Positions 1 to 12,927 of a stretch of 64,000 nucleotides of DNA are shown here, one piece after another. The stretch lies in NCBI RefSeq assembly GCF_041296385.1, contig NW_027183776.1, positions 1 through 64,000 of the forward strand, read 5' to 3'. The notes under the pieces were generated by a model. The model searched no databases, was not told the DNA's origin, and worked only from the letters and a program-made list of their open reading frames with translations. Source of the stretch: Aphelocoma coerulescens (lineage: Eukaryota; Chordata; Aves; Passeriformes; Corvidae). Each line of letters begins with the position of its first letter. The stretch's first letter is position 1. A program made the translations under genes and the position numbers.

Positions 1-1811
1 TCCCGGGGGACAGCCTGGGGCAGGAGGCTGCTGGAGATTCATTCCCCACACTCCTTGTCATGAGGTGCTCAGAGTGATTGGAAAGGCTGTTGGCAGCAGG
101 CAGTTCTCTGGGTTCAAGCTGTGGAGCTGTCAGCGGGAATGCAAAGGCCAAGCTGGTGAGCCTTTTGTCCTGGTGCCTTTAGTGTGTGAGCAGTCCCTGG
201 TGCCGTTGTCTTTGGATCCTGAGTGTGGGAGAGGCAAGGCTTAGGATGGTGCGTAGAGCTGAGAAGGAAAGTGCCGAGAGCAGCGTGTGGTGCTGCTGCT
301 TTGAGGGGTGCAGTTGAAGTTGTAGGCAGCAAGAGCTTTCTCAGCTGGCCCTTTTGTGAGCTCTGCTTTTGCCAGATGACTTCCATCTTACCTTCTTACC
401 ATCTTAGCCTCTCATTTTTGCATATCCCAAACCCCCTTCCAAACATCCAGCAGCTGCTTGTAAAGAAGAAGTCCTAGAACAAAAAGCCAGTGCTGCCTTT
501 CATAGCCCCTTTGCTGTCTATGAAGTAGAGGAAAGAAGCTAGTGAGACGCACTTTCTTTCTCAACTCCATAGAGCGCATCCTTCTCTCAAGGTGGCAGAG
601 TCCTTGGCGGAAGTGAAGCATCTGCAGCTGCAGTTCAGACTGAGAGATGTGCCAGGACAGGAAACATTTGCTGACCTTCCCTGTTCCCTGTGCAACATGA
701 TTCTCGCATCCCAGTCACTTTCACATACCTTCGGTATCCCTGAGTCCAAGCAGCTAAAGCTCACAGAGACAGAAGTGTCAGGAAGGAAAACGTTCCAAAA
801 GCACCCCCTTCTCTTATCAGCATATAAATTGTGCACAACAGGCTGCGGCACCGAACCTTCCTTCTCAGATAGACATGCCATCACACTTTTCACTCTTGCA
901 GCTCGGTTGAAAAGCTCCAGCAGCTGCTCCCGCAATAGCAAAAGGTTCTAGAAGTGAAAGCCAGTTTGGGGCTGCACCTTCTCCTTGCCGCATGTAAGCC
1001 ACACCAAACTCCCTGATGCACTCTGTCCTCCCCTTCTCAAAGGAGTAGACGGTGGCATCAGGACACACCTGTGTCCCAGCAGCTGGGTGCCCAGCCGGGA
1101 GCAGGAGCAGGGCTGGGGCTGCTCCCAAAGTTGCCCCGCCCCAATGCCAGAGCCGGACATATGCTGAGGGGGGCTGGATCAGGCTTTATTGTCCAGCTGC
1201 ATGCCAGGAGTGAGCACAAAATCTACCTGCATTCTCTGCAGCATGCCATCCTGGAGCAGAGCCATTGCCAAAGGAAGCCGTGAGCCCGTGCCAAGCCAGT
1301 GCCGGAGTGGGATCCTAGCAGCACCTGTGGAAGCCGGGAGAGAGGAGCCCACCTGGAGCAGGTTCGTGCAGGATTAATCATCCCGTGGCTTCCCACCAGG
1401 GTCCTGTTGCTTCCAAAAGGCCCCACAGTGTCACTGTGGCCCCTCGGTTCCACCAGGTTCCATAGCGTCACTGTGGTGCCCAGGGTTCCGTCAGCTTCGC
1501 CAGCATCCCCACGGTCTGCAGAGCTCCCCGAGCTTCTGTGGTGTCACAGTGGAGGCAGGGTTGCATCAGGTTCCATAGCATCAGCACGGTCTCCAGGGCT
1601 CCCAGAGGTTCTGTGGTGTCACAGTGGAGGCAGGGTTGCATCAGGTTCCATAGCATCACCACAGTCTCCAGGGCTCCCTGAGCTTCTGTGGTGTCACAGT
1701 GGAGGCAGGGTTGCATCAGGTTCCATAGCATCACCACGGTCTCCAGGGCTCCCCTGAGCTTCTGTGGTGGTGTCACAGAGGAGCCAGGCTTCCTTGTAGT
1801 TCCCCAGCATC
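1..1811. repeat. Satellite unit, partial (first in window)
   Basis: Tandem satellite unit lacking about its first 307 bases, which lie before the window. Units are phased here on the base where the retrovirus inserted in later units (ACAAAGGCTCTCC). The sequence matches the following units almost base for base, with one extra G near 287 (GTGTGGTGC instead of GTGTGTGC). No host gene, transposon domain or RNA gene is recognised in it. It carries a nested 75-bp minisatellite with 3 copies. Confidence 0.95.
1530..1755. repeat. Nested 75-bp minisatellite, 3 copies
   Basis: Three head-to-tail copies of a 75-bp repeat starting GAGCTTCTGTGGTGTCACAG, at 1530, 1605 and 1680. More diverged copies of the same theme flank it on both sides (about 1440-1529 and 1756-1930), so the block looks like the homogenised core of an older array. 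The 75-bp period is a multiple of three, which keeps several frames open through the block. Confidence 0.95.
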
Positions 1812-3930
1812 ACAAAGGCTCTCCTGGGAGCCACGGGTCACAAAGCACCGTGGGCTCTGTGCAGCCCCGCTGTGTCACAATGGCCGCTGGCTTCCACGAG
1901 CCCCCGCAGTGTCCCAGTGGGCCCCGTAGCTTTAGGAGTGGGTGGCTGGGAGTTGGTGCCAGCGGCTGGGGGAGCAGCAGCAGGGACTGTGTGTGGACAG
2001 TGCCATGGCCACTTGTGTGGCCACTGGTGTCTCTGTGCCAGGCACAGCCGTGGTGTGTAACACCGGCTCTGGGTCCTTTGGCTGTGCAGGTGGCAGTCAC
2101 GGCCTGGAGCAGGGCTGCTCCCGGGGGACAGCCTGGGGCAGGAGGCTGCTGGAGATTCATTCCCCACACTCCTTGTCATGAGGTGCTCAGAGTGATTGGA
2201 AAGGCTGTTGGCAGCAGGCAGTTCTCTGGGTTCAAGCTGTGGAGCTGTCAGCGGGAATGCAAAGGCCAAGCTGGTGAGCCTTTTGTCCTGGTGCCTTTAG
2301 TGTGTGAGCAGTCCCTGGTGCCGTTGTCTTTGGATCCTGAGTGTGGGAGAGGCAAGGCTTAGGATGGTGCGTAGAGCTGAGAAGGAAAGTGCCGAGAGCA
2401 GCGTGTGTGCTGCTGCTTTGAGGGGTGCAGTTGAAGTTGTAGGCAGCAAGAGCTTTCTCAGCTGGCCCTTTTGTGAGCTCTGCTTTTGCCAGATGACTTC
2501 CATCTTACCCTCTTACCATCTTAGCCTCTCATTTTTGCATATCCCAAACCCCCTTCCAAACATCCAGCAGCTGCTTGTAAAGAAGAAGTCCTAGAACAAA
2601 AAGCCAGTGCTGCCTTTCATAGCCCCTTTGCTGTCTATGAAGTAGAGGAAAGAAGCTAGTGAGACGCACTTTCTTTCTCAACTCCATAGAGCGCATCCTT
2701 CTCTCAAGGTGGCAGAGTCCTTGGCGGAAGTGAAGCATCTGCAGCTGCAGTTCAGACTGAGAGATGTGCCAGGACAGGAAACATTTGCTGACCTTCCCTG
2801 TTCCCTGTGCAACATGATTCTCGCATCCCAGTCACTTTCACATACCTTCGGTATCCCTGAGTCCAAGCAGCTAAAGCTCACAGAGACAGAAGTGTCAGGA
2901 AGGAAAACGTTCCAAAAGCACCCCCTTCTCTTATCAGCATATAAATTGTGCACAACAGGCTGCGGCACCGAACCTTCCTTCTCAGATAGACATGCCATCA
3001 CACTTTTCACTCTTGCAGCTCGGTTGAAAAGCTCCAGCAGCTGCTCCCGCAATAGCAAAAGGTTCTAGAAGTGAAAGCCAGTTTGGGGCTGCACCTTCTC
3101 CTTGCCGCATGTAAGCCACACCAAACTCCCTGATGCACTCTGTCCTCCCCTTCTCAAAGGAGTAGACGGTGGCATCAGGACACACCTGTGTCCCAGCAGC
3201 TGGGTGCCCAGCCGGGAGCAGGAGCAGGGCTGGGGCTGCTCCCAAAGTTGCCCCGCCCCAATGCCAGAGCCGGACATATGCTGAGGGGGGGCTGGATCAG
3301 GCTTTATTGTCCAGCTGCATGCCAGGAGTGAGCACAAAATCTACCTGCATTCTCTGCAGCATGCCATCCTGGAGCAGAGCCATTGCCAAAGGAAGCCGTG
3401 AGCCCGTGCCAAGCCAGTGCCGGAGTGGGATCCTAGCAGCACCTGTGGAAGCCGGGAGAGAGGAGCCCACCTGGAGCAGGTTCGTGCAGGATTAATCATC
3501 CCGTGGCTTCCCACCAGGGTCCTGTTGCTTCCAAAAGGCCCCACAGTGTCACTGTGGCCCCTCGGTTCCACCAGGTTCCATAGCGTCACTGTGGTGCCCA
3601 GGGTTCCGTCAGCTTCGCCAGCATCCCCACGGTCTGCAGAGCTCCCCGAGCTTCTGTGGTGTCACAGTGGAGGCAGGGTTGCATCAGGTTCCATAGCATC
3701 AGCACGGTCTCCAGGGCTCCCAGAGGTTCTGTGGTGTCACAGTGGAGGCAGGGTTGCATCAGGTTCCATAGCATCACCACAGTCTCCAGGGCTCCCTGAG
3801 CTTCTGTGGTGTCACAGTGGAGGCAGGGTTGCATCAGGTTCCATAGCATCACCACGGTCCTCCAGGGCTCCCCTGAGCTTCTGTGGTGGTGTCACAGAGG
3901 AGCCAGGCTTCCTTGTAGTTCCCCAGCATC
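1812..3930. repeat. Satellite unit A, 2119 bp
   Basis: Complete unit with 3 copies of the 75-bp minisatellite, the shortest class in the window. On the minus strand there is an AATAAA at about 3304 and a short open frame at 3297-3383. These are recorded as observations only, since nothing shows they are used. Confidence 0.95.
3648..3874. repeat. Nested 75-bp minisatellite, 3 copies
   Basis: Same repeat as at 1530. The last copy has one extra C (CGGTCCTCCAGG), which shifts frame relative to other units. Confidence 0.93.
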
Positions 3931-6198
3931 ACAAAGGCTCTCCTGGGAGCCACGGGTCACAAAGCACCGTGGGCTCTGTGCAGCCCCGCTGTGTCACAAT
4001 GGCCGCTGGCTTCCACGAGCCCCCGCAGTGTCCCAGTGGGCCCCGTAGCTTTAGGAGTGGGTGGCTGGGAGTTGGTGCCAGCGGCTGGGGGAGCAGCAGC
4101 AGGGACTGTGTGTGGACAGTGCCATGGCCACTTGTGTGGCCACTGGTGTCTCTGTGCCAGGCACAGCCGTGGTGTGTAACACCGGCTCTGGGTCCTTTGG
4201 CTGTGCAGGTGGCAGTCACGGCCTGGAGCAGGGCTGCTCCCGGGGGACAGCCTGGGGCAGGAGGCTGCTGGAGATTCATTCCCCACACTCCTTGTCATGA
4301 GGTGCTCAGAGTGATTGGAAAGGCTGTTGGCAGCAGGCAGTTCTCTGGGTTCAAGCTGTGGAGCTGTCAGCGGGAATGCAAAGGCCAAGCTGGTGAGCCT
4401 TTTGTCCTGGTGCCTTTAGTGTGTGAGCAGTCCCTGGTGCCGTTGTCTTTGGATCCTGAGTGTGGGAGAGGCAAGGCTTAGGATGGTGCGTAGAGCTGAG
4501 AAGGAAAGTGCCGAGAGCAGCGTGTGTGCTGCTGCTTTGAGGGGTGCAGTTGAAGTTGTAGGCAGCAAGAGCTTTCTCAGCTGGCCCTTTTGTGAGCTCT
4601 GCTTTTGCCAGATGACTTCCATCTTACCTTCTTACCATCTTAGCCTCTCATTTTTGCATATCCCAAACCCCCTTCCAAACATCCAGCAGCTGCTTGTAAA
4701 GAAGAAGTCCTAGAACAAAAAGCCAGTGCTGCCTTTCATAGCCCCTTTGCTGTCTATGAAGTAGAGGAAAGAAGCTAGTGAGACGCACTTTCTTTCTCAA
4801 CTCCATAGAGCGCATCCTTCTCTCAAGGTGGCAGAGTCCTTGGCGGAAGTGAAGCATCTGCAGCTGCAGTTCAGACTGAGAGATGTGCCAGGACAGGAAA
4901 CATTTGCTGACCTTCCCTGTTCCCTGTGCAACATGATTCTCGCATCCCAGTCACTTTCACATACCTTCGGTATCCCTGAGTCCAAGCAGCTAAAGCTCAC
5001 AGAGACAGAAGTGTCAGGAAGGAAAACGTTCCAAAAGCACCCCCTTCTCTTATCAGCATATAAATTGTGCACAACAGGCTGCGGCACCGAACCTTCCTTC
5101 TCAGATAGACATGCCATCACACTTTTCACTCTTGCAGCTCGGTTGAAAAGCTCCAGCAGCTGCTCCCGCAATAGCAAAAGGTTCTAGAAGTGAAAGCCAG
5201 TTTGGGGCTGCACCTTCTCCTTGCCGCATGTAAGCCACACCAAACTCCCTGATGCACTCTGTCCTCCCCTTCTCAAAGGAGTAGACGGTGGCATCAGGAC
5301 ACACCTGTGTCCCAGCAGCTGGGTGCCCAGCCGGGAGCAGGAGCAGGGCTGGGGCTGCTCCCAAAGTTGCCCCGCCCCAATGCCAGAGCCGGACATATGC
5401 TGAGGGGGGGCTGGATCAGGCTTTATTGTCCAGCTGCATGCCAGGAGTGAGCACAAAATCTACCTGCATTCTCTGCAGCATGCCATCCTGGAGCAGAGCC
5501 ATTGCCAAAGGAAGCCGTGAGCCCGTGCCAAGCCAGTGCCGGAGTGGGATCCTAGCAGCACCTGTGGAAGCCGGGAGAGAGGAGCCCACCTGGAGCAGGT
5601 TCGTGCAGGATTAATCATCCCGTGGCTTCCCACCAGGGTCCTGTTGCTTCCAAAAGGCCCCACAGTGTCACTGTGGCCCCTCGGTTCCACCAGGTTCCAT
5701 AGCGTCACTGTGGTGCCCAGGGTTCCGTCAGCTTCGCCAGCATCCCCACGGTCTGCAGAGCTCCCCGAGCTTCTGTGGTGTCACAGTGGAGGCAGGGTTG
5801 CATCAGGTTCCATAGCATCAGCACGGTCTCCAGGGCTCCCAGAGGTTCTGTGGTGTCACAGTGGAGGCAGGGTTGCATCAGGTTCCATAGCATCACCACA
5901 GTCTCCAGGGCTCCCTGAGCTTCTGTGGTGTCACAGTGGAGGCAGGGTTGCATCAGGTTCCATAGCATCAGCACGGTCTCCAGGGCTCCCAGAGGTTCTG
6001 TGGTGTCACAGAGGAGGCAGGGTTGCATCAGGTTCCATAGCATCACCACGGTCTCCAGGGCTCCAAGAGCTTCTGTGGTGTCACAGAGGAGGCAGGGTTG
6101 CATCAGGTTCAATAGCATCAGCACGGTCTCCAGGGCTCCCCTGAGCTTCTGTGGTGGTGTCACAGAGGAGCCAGGCTTCCTTGTAGTTCCCCAGCATC
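3931..6198. repeat. Satellite unit B, 2268 bp
   Basis: Complete unit with 5 minisatellite copies. It is 149 bp longer than unit A: two extra 75-bp copies, minus the extra C that unit A carries in its last copy. Confidence 0.95.
5767..6142. repeat. Nested 75-bp minisatellite, 5 copies
   Basis: Five copies. The later ones carry CACAGAGGAGG in place of CACAGTGGAGG, and the fifth has CAATAGC for CCATAGC. These markers allow copies to be aligned between units. Confidence 0.93.
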
Positions 6199-8466
6199 AC
6201 AAAGGCTCTCCTGGGAGCCACGGGTCACAAAGCACCATGGGCTCTGTGCAGCCCCGCTGTGTCACAATGGCCGCTGGCTTCCACGAGCCCCCGCAGTGTC
6301 CCAGTGGGCCCCGTGGCTTTAGGAGTGGGTGGCTGGGAGTTGGTGCCAGCGGCTGGGGGAGCAGCAGCAGGGACTGTGTGTGGACAGTGCCATGGCCACT
6401 TGTGTGGCCACTGGTGTCTCTGTGCCAGGCACAGCCGTGGTGTGTAACACCGGCTCTGGGTCCTTTGGCTGTGCAGGTGGCAGTCACGGCCTGGAGCAGG
6501 GCTGCTCCCGGGGGACAGCCTGGGGCAGGAGGCTGCTGGAGATTCATTCCCCACACTCCTTGTCATGAGGTGCTCAGAGTGATTGGAAAGGCTGTTGGCA
6601 GCAGGCAGTTCTCTGGGTTCAAGCTGTGGAGCTGTCAGCGGGAATGCAAAGGCCAAGCTGGTGAGCCTTTTGTCCTGGTGCCTTTAGTGTGTGAGCAGTC
6701 CCTGGTGCCGTTGTCTTTGGATCCTGAGTGTGGGAGAGGCAAGGCTTAGGATGGTGCGTAGAGCTGAGAAGGAAAGTGCCGAGAGCAGCGTGTGTGCTGC
6801 TGCTTTGAGGGGTGCAGTTGAAGTTGTAGGCAGCAAGAGCTTTCTCAGCTGGCCCTTTTGTGAGCTCTGCTTTTGCCAGATGACTTCCATCTTACCCTCT
6901 TACCATCTTAGCCTCTCATTTTTGCATATCCCAAACCCCCTTCCAAACATCCAGCAGCTGCTTGTAAAGAAGAAGTCCTAGAACAAAAAGCCAGTGCTGC
7001 CTTTCATAGCCCCTTTGCTGTCTATGAAGTAGAGGAAAGAAGCTAGTGAGACGCACTTTCTTTCTCAACTCCATAGAGCGCATCCTTCTCTCAAGGTGGC
7101 AGAGTCCTTGGCGGAAGTGAAGCATCTGCAGCTGCAGTTCAGACTGAGAGATGTGCCAGGACAGGAAACATTTGCTGACCTTCCCTGTTCCCTGTGCAAC
7201 ATGATTCTCGCATCCCAGTCACTTTCACATACCTTCGGTACCCCTGAGTCCAAGCAGCTAAAGCTCACAGAGACAGAAGTGTCAGGAAGGAAAACGTTCC
7301 AAAAGCACCCCCTTCTCTTATCAGCATATAAATTGTGCACAACAGGCTGCGGCACCGAACCTTCCTTCTCAGATAGACATGCCATCACACTTTTCACTCT
7401 TGCAGCTCGGTTGAAAAGCTCCAGCAGCTGCTCCCGCAATAGCAAAAGGTTCTAGAAGTGAAAGCCAGTTTGGGGCTGCACCTTCTCCTTGCCGCATGTA
7501 AGCCACACCAAACTCCCTGATGCACTCTGTCCTCCCCTTCTCAAAGGAGTAGACGGTGGCATCAGGACACACCTGTGTCCCAGCAGCTGGGTGCCCAGCC
7601 GGGAGCAGGAGCAGGGCTGGGGCTGCTCCCAAAGTTGCCCCGCCCCAATGCCAGAGCCGGACATATGCTGAGGGGGGGCTGGATCAGGCTTTATTGTCCA
7701 GCTGCATGCCAGGAGTGAGCACAAAATCTACCTGCATTCTCTGCAGCATGCCATCCTGGAGCAGAGCCATTGCCAAAGGAAGCCGTGAGCCCGTGCCAAG
7801 CCAGTGCCGGAGTGGGATCCTAGCAGCACCTGTGGAAGCCGGGAGAGAGGAGCCCACCTGGAGCAGGTTCGTGCAGGATTAATCATCCCGTGGCTTCCCA
7901 CCAGGGTCCTGTTGCTTCCAAAAGGCCCCACAGTGTCACTGTGGCCCCTCGGTTCCACCAGGTTCCATAGCGTCACTGTGGTGTCCAGGGTTCCGTCAGC
8001 TTCGCCAGCATCCCCACGGTCTGCAGAGCTCCCCGAGCTTCTGTGGTGTCACAGTGGAGGCAGGGTTGCATCAGGTTCCATAGCATCAGCACGGTCTCCA
8101 GGGCTCCCAGAGGTTCTGTGGTGTCACAGTGGAGGCAGGGTTGCATCAGGTTCCATAGCATCACCACAGTCTCCAGGGCTCCCTGAGCTTCTGTGGTGTC
8201 ACAGTGGAGGCAGGGTTGCATCAGGTTCCATAGCATCACCACGGTCTCCAGAGCTCCCAGAGGTTCTGTGGTGTTACAGAGGAGGCAGGGTTGCATCAGG
8301 TTCCATAGCATCACCACGGTCTCCAGGGCTCCAAGAGCTTCTGTGGTGTCACAGAGGAGGCAGGGTTGCATCAGGTTCAATAGCATCAGCACGGTCTCCA
8401 GGGCTCCCCTGAGCTTCTGTGGTGGTGTCACAGAGGAGCCAGGCTTCCTTGTAGTTCCCCAGCATC
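6199..8466. repeat. Satellite unit C, 2268 bp
   Basis: Complete unit with 5 minisatellite copies at 8035-8410. It shares TTCGGTACCCC (about 7235) with unit D only, where other units read TTCGGTATCCC, so C and D are close relatives. Confidence 0.95.
8035..8410. repeat. Nested 75-bp minisatellite, 5 copies
   Basis: Five copies of the 75-bp repeat. One copy has a private change, GTGTTACAG for GTGTCACAG (about 8273). Confidence 0.93.
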
Positions 8467-10734
8467 ACAAAGGCTCTCCTGGGAGCCACGGGTCACAAAG
8501 CACCGTGGGCTCTGTGCAGCCCCGCTGTGTCACAATGGCCGCTGGCTTCCACGAGCCCCCGCAGTGTCCCAGTGGGCCCCGTGGCTTTAGGAGTGGGTGG
8601 CTGGGAGTTGGTGCCAGCGGCTGGGGGAGCAGCAGCAGGGACTGTGTGTGGACAGTGCCATGGCCACTTGTGTGGCCACTGGTGTCTCTGTGCCAGGCAC
8701 AGCCGTGGTGTGTAACACCGGCTCTGGGTCCTTTGGCTGTGCAGGTGGCAGTCACGGCCTGGAGCAGGGCTGCTCCCGGGGGACAGCCTGGGGCAGGAGG
8801 CTGCTGGAGATTCATTCCCCACACTCCTTGTCATGAGGTGCTCAGAGTGATTGGAAAGGCTGTTGGCAGCAGGCAGTTCTCTGGGTTCAAGCTGTGGAGC
8901 TGTCAGCGGGAATGCAAAGGCCAAGCTGCTGAGCCTTTTGTCCTGGTGCCTTTAGTGTGTGAGCAGTCCCTGGTGCCGTTGTCTTTGGATCCTGAGTGTG
9001 GGAGAGGCAAGGCTTAGGATGGTGCGTAGAGCTGAGAAGGAAAGTGCCGAGAGCAGCGTGTGTGCTGCTGCTTTGAGGGGTGCAGTTGAAGTTGTAGGCA
9101 GCAAGAGCTTTCTCAGCTGGCCCTTTTGTGAGCTCTGCTTTTGCCAGATGACTTCCATCTTACCCTCTTACCATCTTAGCCTCTCATTTTTGCATATCCC
9201 AAACCCCCTTCCAAACATCCAGCAGCTGCTTGTAAAGAAGAAGTCCTAGAACAAAAAGCCAGTGCTGCCTTTCATAGCCCCTTTGCTGTCTATGAAGTAG
9301 AGGAAAGAAGCTAGTGAGACGCACTTTCTTTCTCAACTCCATAGAGCGCATCCTTCTCTCAAGGTGGCAGAGTCCTTGGCGGAAGTGAAGCATCTGCAGC
9401 TGCAGTTCAGACTGAGAGATGTGCCAGGACAGGAAACATTTGCTGACCTTCCCTGTTCCCTGTGCAACATGATTCTCGCATCCCAGTCACTTTCACATAC
9501 CTTCGGTACCCCTGAGTCCAAGCAGCTAAAGCTCACAGAGACAGAAGTGTCAGGAAGGAAAACGTTCCAAAAGCACCCCCTTCTCTTATCAGCATATAAA
9601 TTGTGCACAACAGGCTGCGGCACCGAACCTTCCTTCTCAGATAGACATGCCATCACACTTTTCACTCTTGCAGCTCGGTTGAAAAGCTCCAGCAGCTGCT
9701 CCCGCAATAGCAAAAGGTTCTAGAAGTGAAAGCCAGTTTGGGGCTGCACCTTCTCCTTGCCGCATGTAAGCCACACCAAACTCCCTGATGCACTCTGTCC
9801 TCCCCTTCTCAAAGGAGTAGACGGTGGCATCAGGACACACCTGTGTCCCAGCAGCTGGGTGCCCAGCCGGGAGCAGGAGCAGGGCTGGGGCTGCTCCCAA
9901 AGTTGCCCCGCCCCAATGCCAGAGCCGGACATATGCTGAGGGGGGGCTGGATCAGGCTTTATTGTCCAGCTGCATGCCAGGATTGAGCACAAAATCTACC
10001 TGCATTCTCTGCAGCATGCCATCCTGGAGCAGAGCCATTGCCAAAGGAAGCCGTGAGCCCGTGCCAAGCCAGTGCCGGAGTGGGATCCTAGCAGCACCTG
10101 TGGAAGCCGGGAGAGAGGAGCCCACCTGGAGCAGGTTCGTGCAGGATTAATCATCCCGTGGCTTCCCACCAGGGTCCTGTTGCTTCCAAAAGGCCCCACA
10201 GTGTCACTGTGGCCCCTCGGTTCCACCAGGTTCCATAGCGTCACTGTGGTGCCCAGGGTTCCGTCAGCTTCGCCAGCATCCCCACGGTCTGCAGAGCTCC
10301 CCGAGCTTCTGTGGTGTCACAGTGGAGGCAGGGTTGCATCAGGTTCCATAGCATCAGCACGGTCTCCAGGGCTCCCAGAGGTTCTGTGGTGTCACAGTGG
10401 AGGCAGGGTTGCATCAGGTTCCATAGCATCACCACAGTCTCCAGGGCTCCCTGAGCTTCTGTGGTGTCACAGTGGAGGCAGGGTTGCATCAGGTTCCATA
10501 GCATCAGCACGGTCTCCAGGGCTCCCAGAGGTTCTGTGGTGTCACAGAGGAGGCAGGGTTGCATCAGGTTCCATAGCATCAGCACGGTCTCCAGGGCTCC
10601 AAGAGCTTCTGTGGTGTCACAGAGGAGGCAGGGTTGCATCAGGTTCAATAGCATCAGCACGGTCTCCAGGGCTCCCCTGAGCTTCTGTGGTGGTGTCACA
10701 GAGGAGCCAGGCTTCCTTGTAGTTCCCCAGCATC
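8467..10734. repeat. Satellite unit D, 2268 bp
   Basis: Complete unit with 5 minisatellite copies. It shares the TACCCC variant with unit C. Confidence 0.95.
10303..10678. repeat. Nested 75-bp minisatellite, 5 copies
   Basis: Five copies of the 75-bp repeat described at 1530. Confidence 0.93.
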
Positions 10735-12927
10735 ACAAAGGCTCTCCTGGGAGCCACGGGTCACAAAGCACCGTGGGCTCTGTGCAGCCCCGCTGTGTCA
10801 CAATGGCCGCTGGCTTCCACGAGCCCCCGCAGTGTCCCAGTGGGCCCCGTGGCTTTAGGAGTGGGTGGCTGGGAGTTGGTGCCAGCGGCTGGGGGAGCAG
10901 CAGCAGGGACTGTGTGTGGACAGTGCCATGGCCACTTGTGTGGCCACTGGTGTCTCTGTGCCAGGCACAGCCGTGGTGTGTAACACCGGCTCTGGGTCCT
11001 TTGGCTGTGCAGGTGGCAGTCACGGCCTGGAGCAGGGCTGCTCCCGGGGGACAGCCTGGGGCAGGAGGCTGCTGGAGATTCATTCCCCACACTCCTTGTC
11101 ATGAGGTGCTCAGAGTGATTGGAAAGGCTGTTGGCAGCAGGCAGTTCTCTGGGTTCAAGCTGTGGAGCTGTCAGCGGGAATGCAAAGGCCAAGCTGGTGA
11201 GCCTTTTGTCCTGGTGCCTTTAGTGTGTGAGCAGTCCCTGGTGCCGTTGTCTTTGGATCCTGAGTGTGGGAGAGGCAAGGCTTAGGATGGTGCGTAGAGC
11301 TGAGAAGGAAAGTGCCGAGAGCAGCGTGTGTGCTGCTGCTTTGAGGGGTGCAGTTGAAGTTGTAGGCAGCAAGAGCTTTCTCAGCTGGCCCTTTTGTGAG
11401 CTCTGCTTTTGCCAGATGACTTCCATCTTACCCTCTTACCATCTTAGCCTCTCATTTTTGCATATCCCAAACCCCCTTCCAAACATCCAGCAGCTGCTTG
11501 TAAAGAAGAAGTCCTAGAACAAAAAGCCAGTGCTGCCTTTCATAGCCCCTTTGCTGTCTATGAAGTAGAGGAAAGAAGCTAGTGAGACGCACTTTCTTTC
11601 TCAACTCCATAGAGCGCATCCTTCTCTCAAGGTGGCAGAGTCCTTGGCGGAAGTGAAGCATCTGCAGCTGCAGTTCAGACTGAGAGATGTGCCAGGACAG
11701 GAAACATTTGCTGACCTTCCCTGTTCCCTGTGCAACATGATTCTCGCATCCCAGTCACTTTCACACACCTTCGGTATCCCTGAGTCCAAGCAGCTAAAGC
11801 TCACAGAGACAGAAGTGTCAGGAAGGAAAACGTTCCAAAAGCACCCCCTTCTCTTATCAGCATATAAATTGTGCACAACAGGCTGCGGCACCGAACCTTC
11901 CTTCTCAGATAGACATGCCATCACACTTTTCACTCTTGCAGCTCGGTTGAAAAGCTCCAGCAGCTGCTCCCGCAATAGCAAAAGGTTCTAGAAGTGAAAG
12001 CCAGTTTGGGGCTGCACCTTCTCCTTGCCGCATGTAAGCCACACCAAACTCCCTGATGCACTCTGTCCTCCCCTTCTCAAAGGAGTAGACGGTGGCATCA
12101 GGACACACCTGTGTCCCAGCAGCTGGGTGCCCAGCCGGGAGCAGGAGCAGGGCTGGGGCTGCTCCCAAAGTTGCCCCGCCCCAATGCCAGAGCCGGACAT
12201 ATGCTGAGGGGGGGCTGGATCAGGCTTTATTGTCCAGCTGCATGCCAGGAGTGAGCACAAAATCTACCTGCATTCTCTGCAGCATGCCATCCTGGAGCAG
12301 AGCCATTGCCAAAGGAAGCCGTGAGCCCGTGCCAAGCCAGTGCCGGAGTGGGATCCTAGCAGCACCTGTGGAAGCCGGGAGAGAGGAGCCCACCTGGAGC
12401 AGGTTCGTGCAGGATTAATCATCCCGTGGCTTCCCACCAGGGTCCTGTTGCTTCCAAAAGGCCCCACAGTGTCACTGTGGCCCCTCGGTTCCACCAGGTT
12501 CCATAGCGTCACTGTGGTGCCCAGGGTTCCGTCAGCTTCGCCAGCATCCCCACGGTCTGCAGAGCTCCCCGAGCTTCTGTGGTGTCACAGTGGAGGCAGG
12601 GTTGCATCAGGTTCCATAGCATCAGCACGGTCTCCAGGGCTCCCAGAGGTTCTGTGGTGTCACAGTGGAGGCAGGGTTGCATCAGGTTCCATAGCATCAG
12701 CACGGTCTCCAGGGCTCCCAGAGGTTCTGTGGTGTCACAGAGGAGGCAGGGTTGCATCAGGTTCCATAGCATCAGCACGGTCTCCAGGGCTCCAAGAGCT
12801 TCTGTGTTGTCACAGAGGAGGCAGGGTTGCATCAGGTTCAATAGCATCAGCACGGTCTCCAGGGCTCCCCTGAGCTTCTGTGGTGGTGTCACAGAGGAGC
12901 CAGGCTTCCTTGTAGTTCCCCAGCATC
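10735..12927. repeat. Satellite unit E, 2193 bp
   Basis: Complete unit with 4 minisatellite copies. It is the first member of a higher-order repeat (10735-26573) made of a 2193-bp unit, a 2268-bp unit and a double ERV. The same arrangement recurs at 26574-42414 except that its ERV is followed by a different satellite block. Confidence 0.95.
12571..12871. repeat. Nested 75-bp minisatellite, 4 copies
   Basis: Four copies. One has the private change CTGTGTTGTCAC (about 12807). Confidence 0.93.

Noticed and set aside
1530..1755. CRISPR-like array
   Set aside because: The 75-bp copies are contiguous without unique spacers, and the context is a eukaryotic satellite with a retrovirus.
2940..2950. 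TATA-like CATATAAATTG in the satellite as a promoter
   Set aside because: There is no other promoter element nearby and no gene downstream; the match is expected by chance.
3417..4481. Long plus-strand ORFs through the satellite, such as 354 aa here and 486 aa at 43771-45231
   Set aside because: They follow from the 75-bp period. Their lengths vary with one-base indels, the same stretch is open in other frames, and no domain is recognised.
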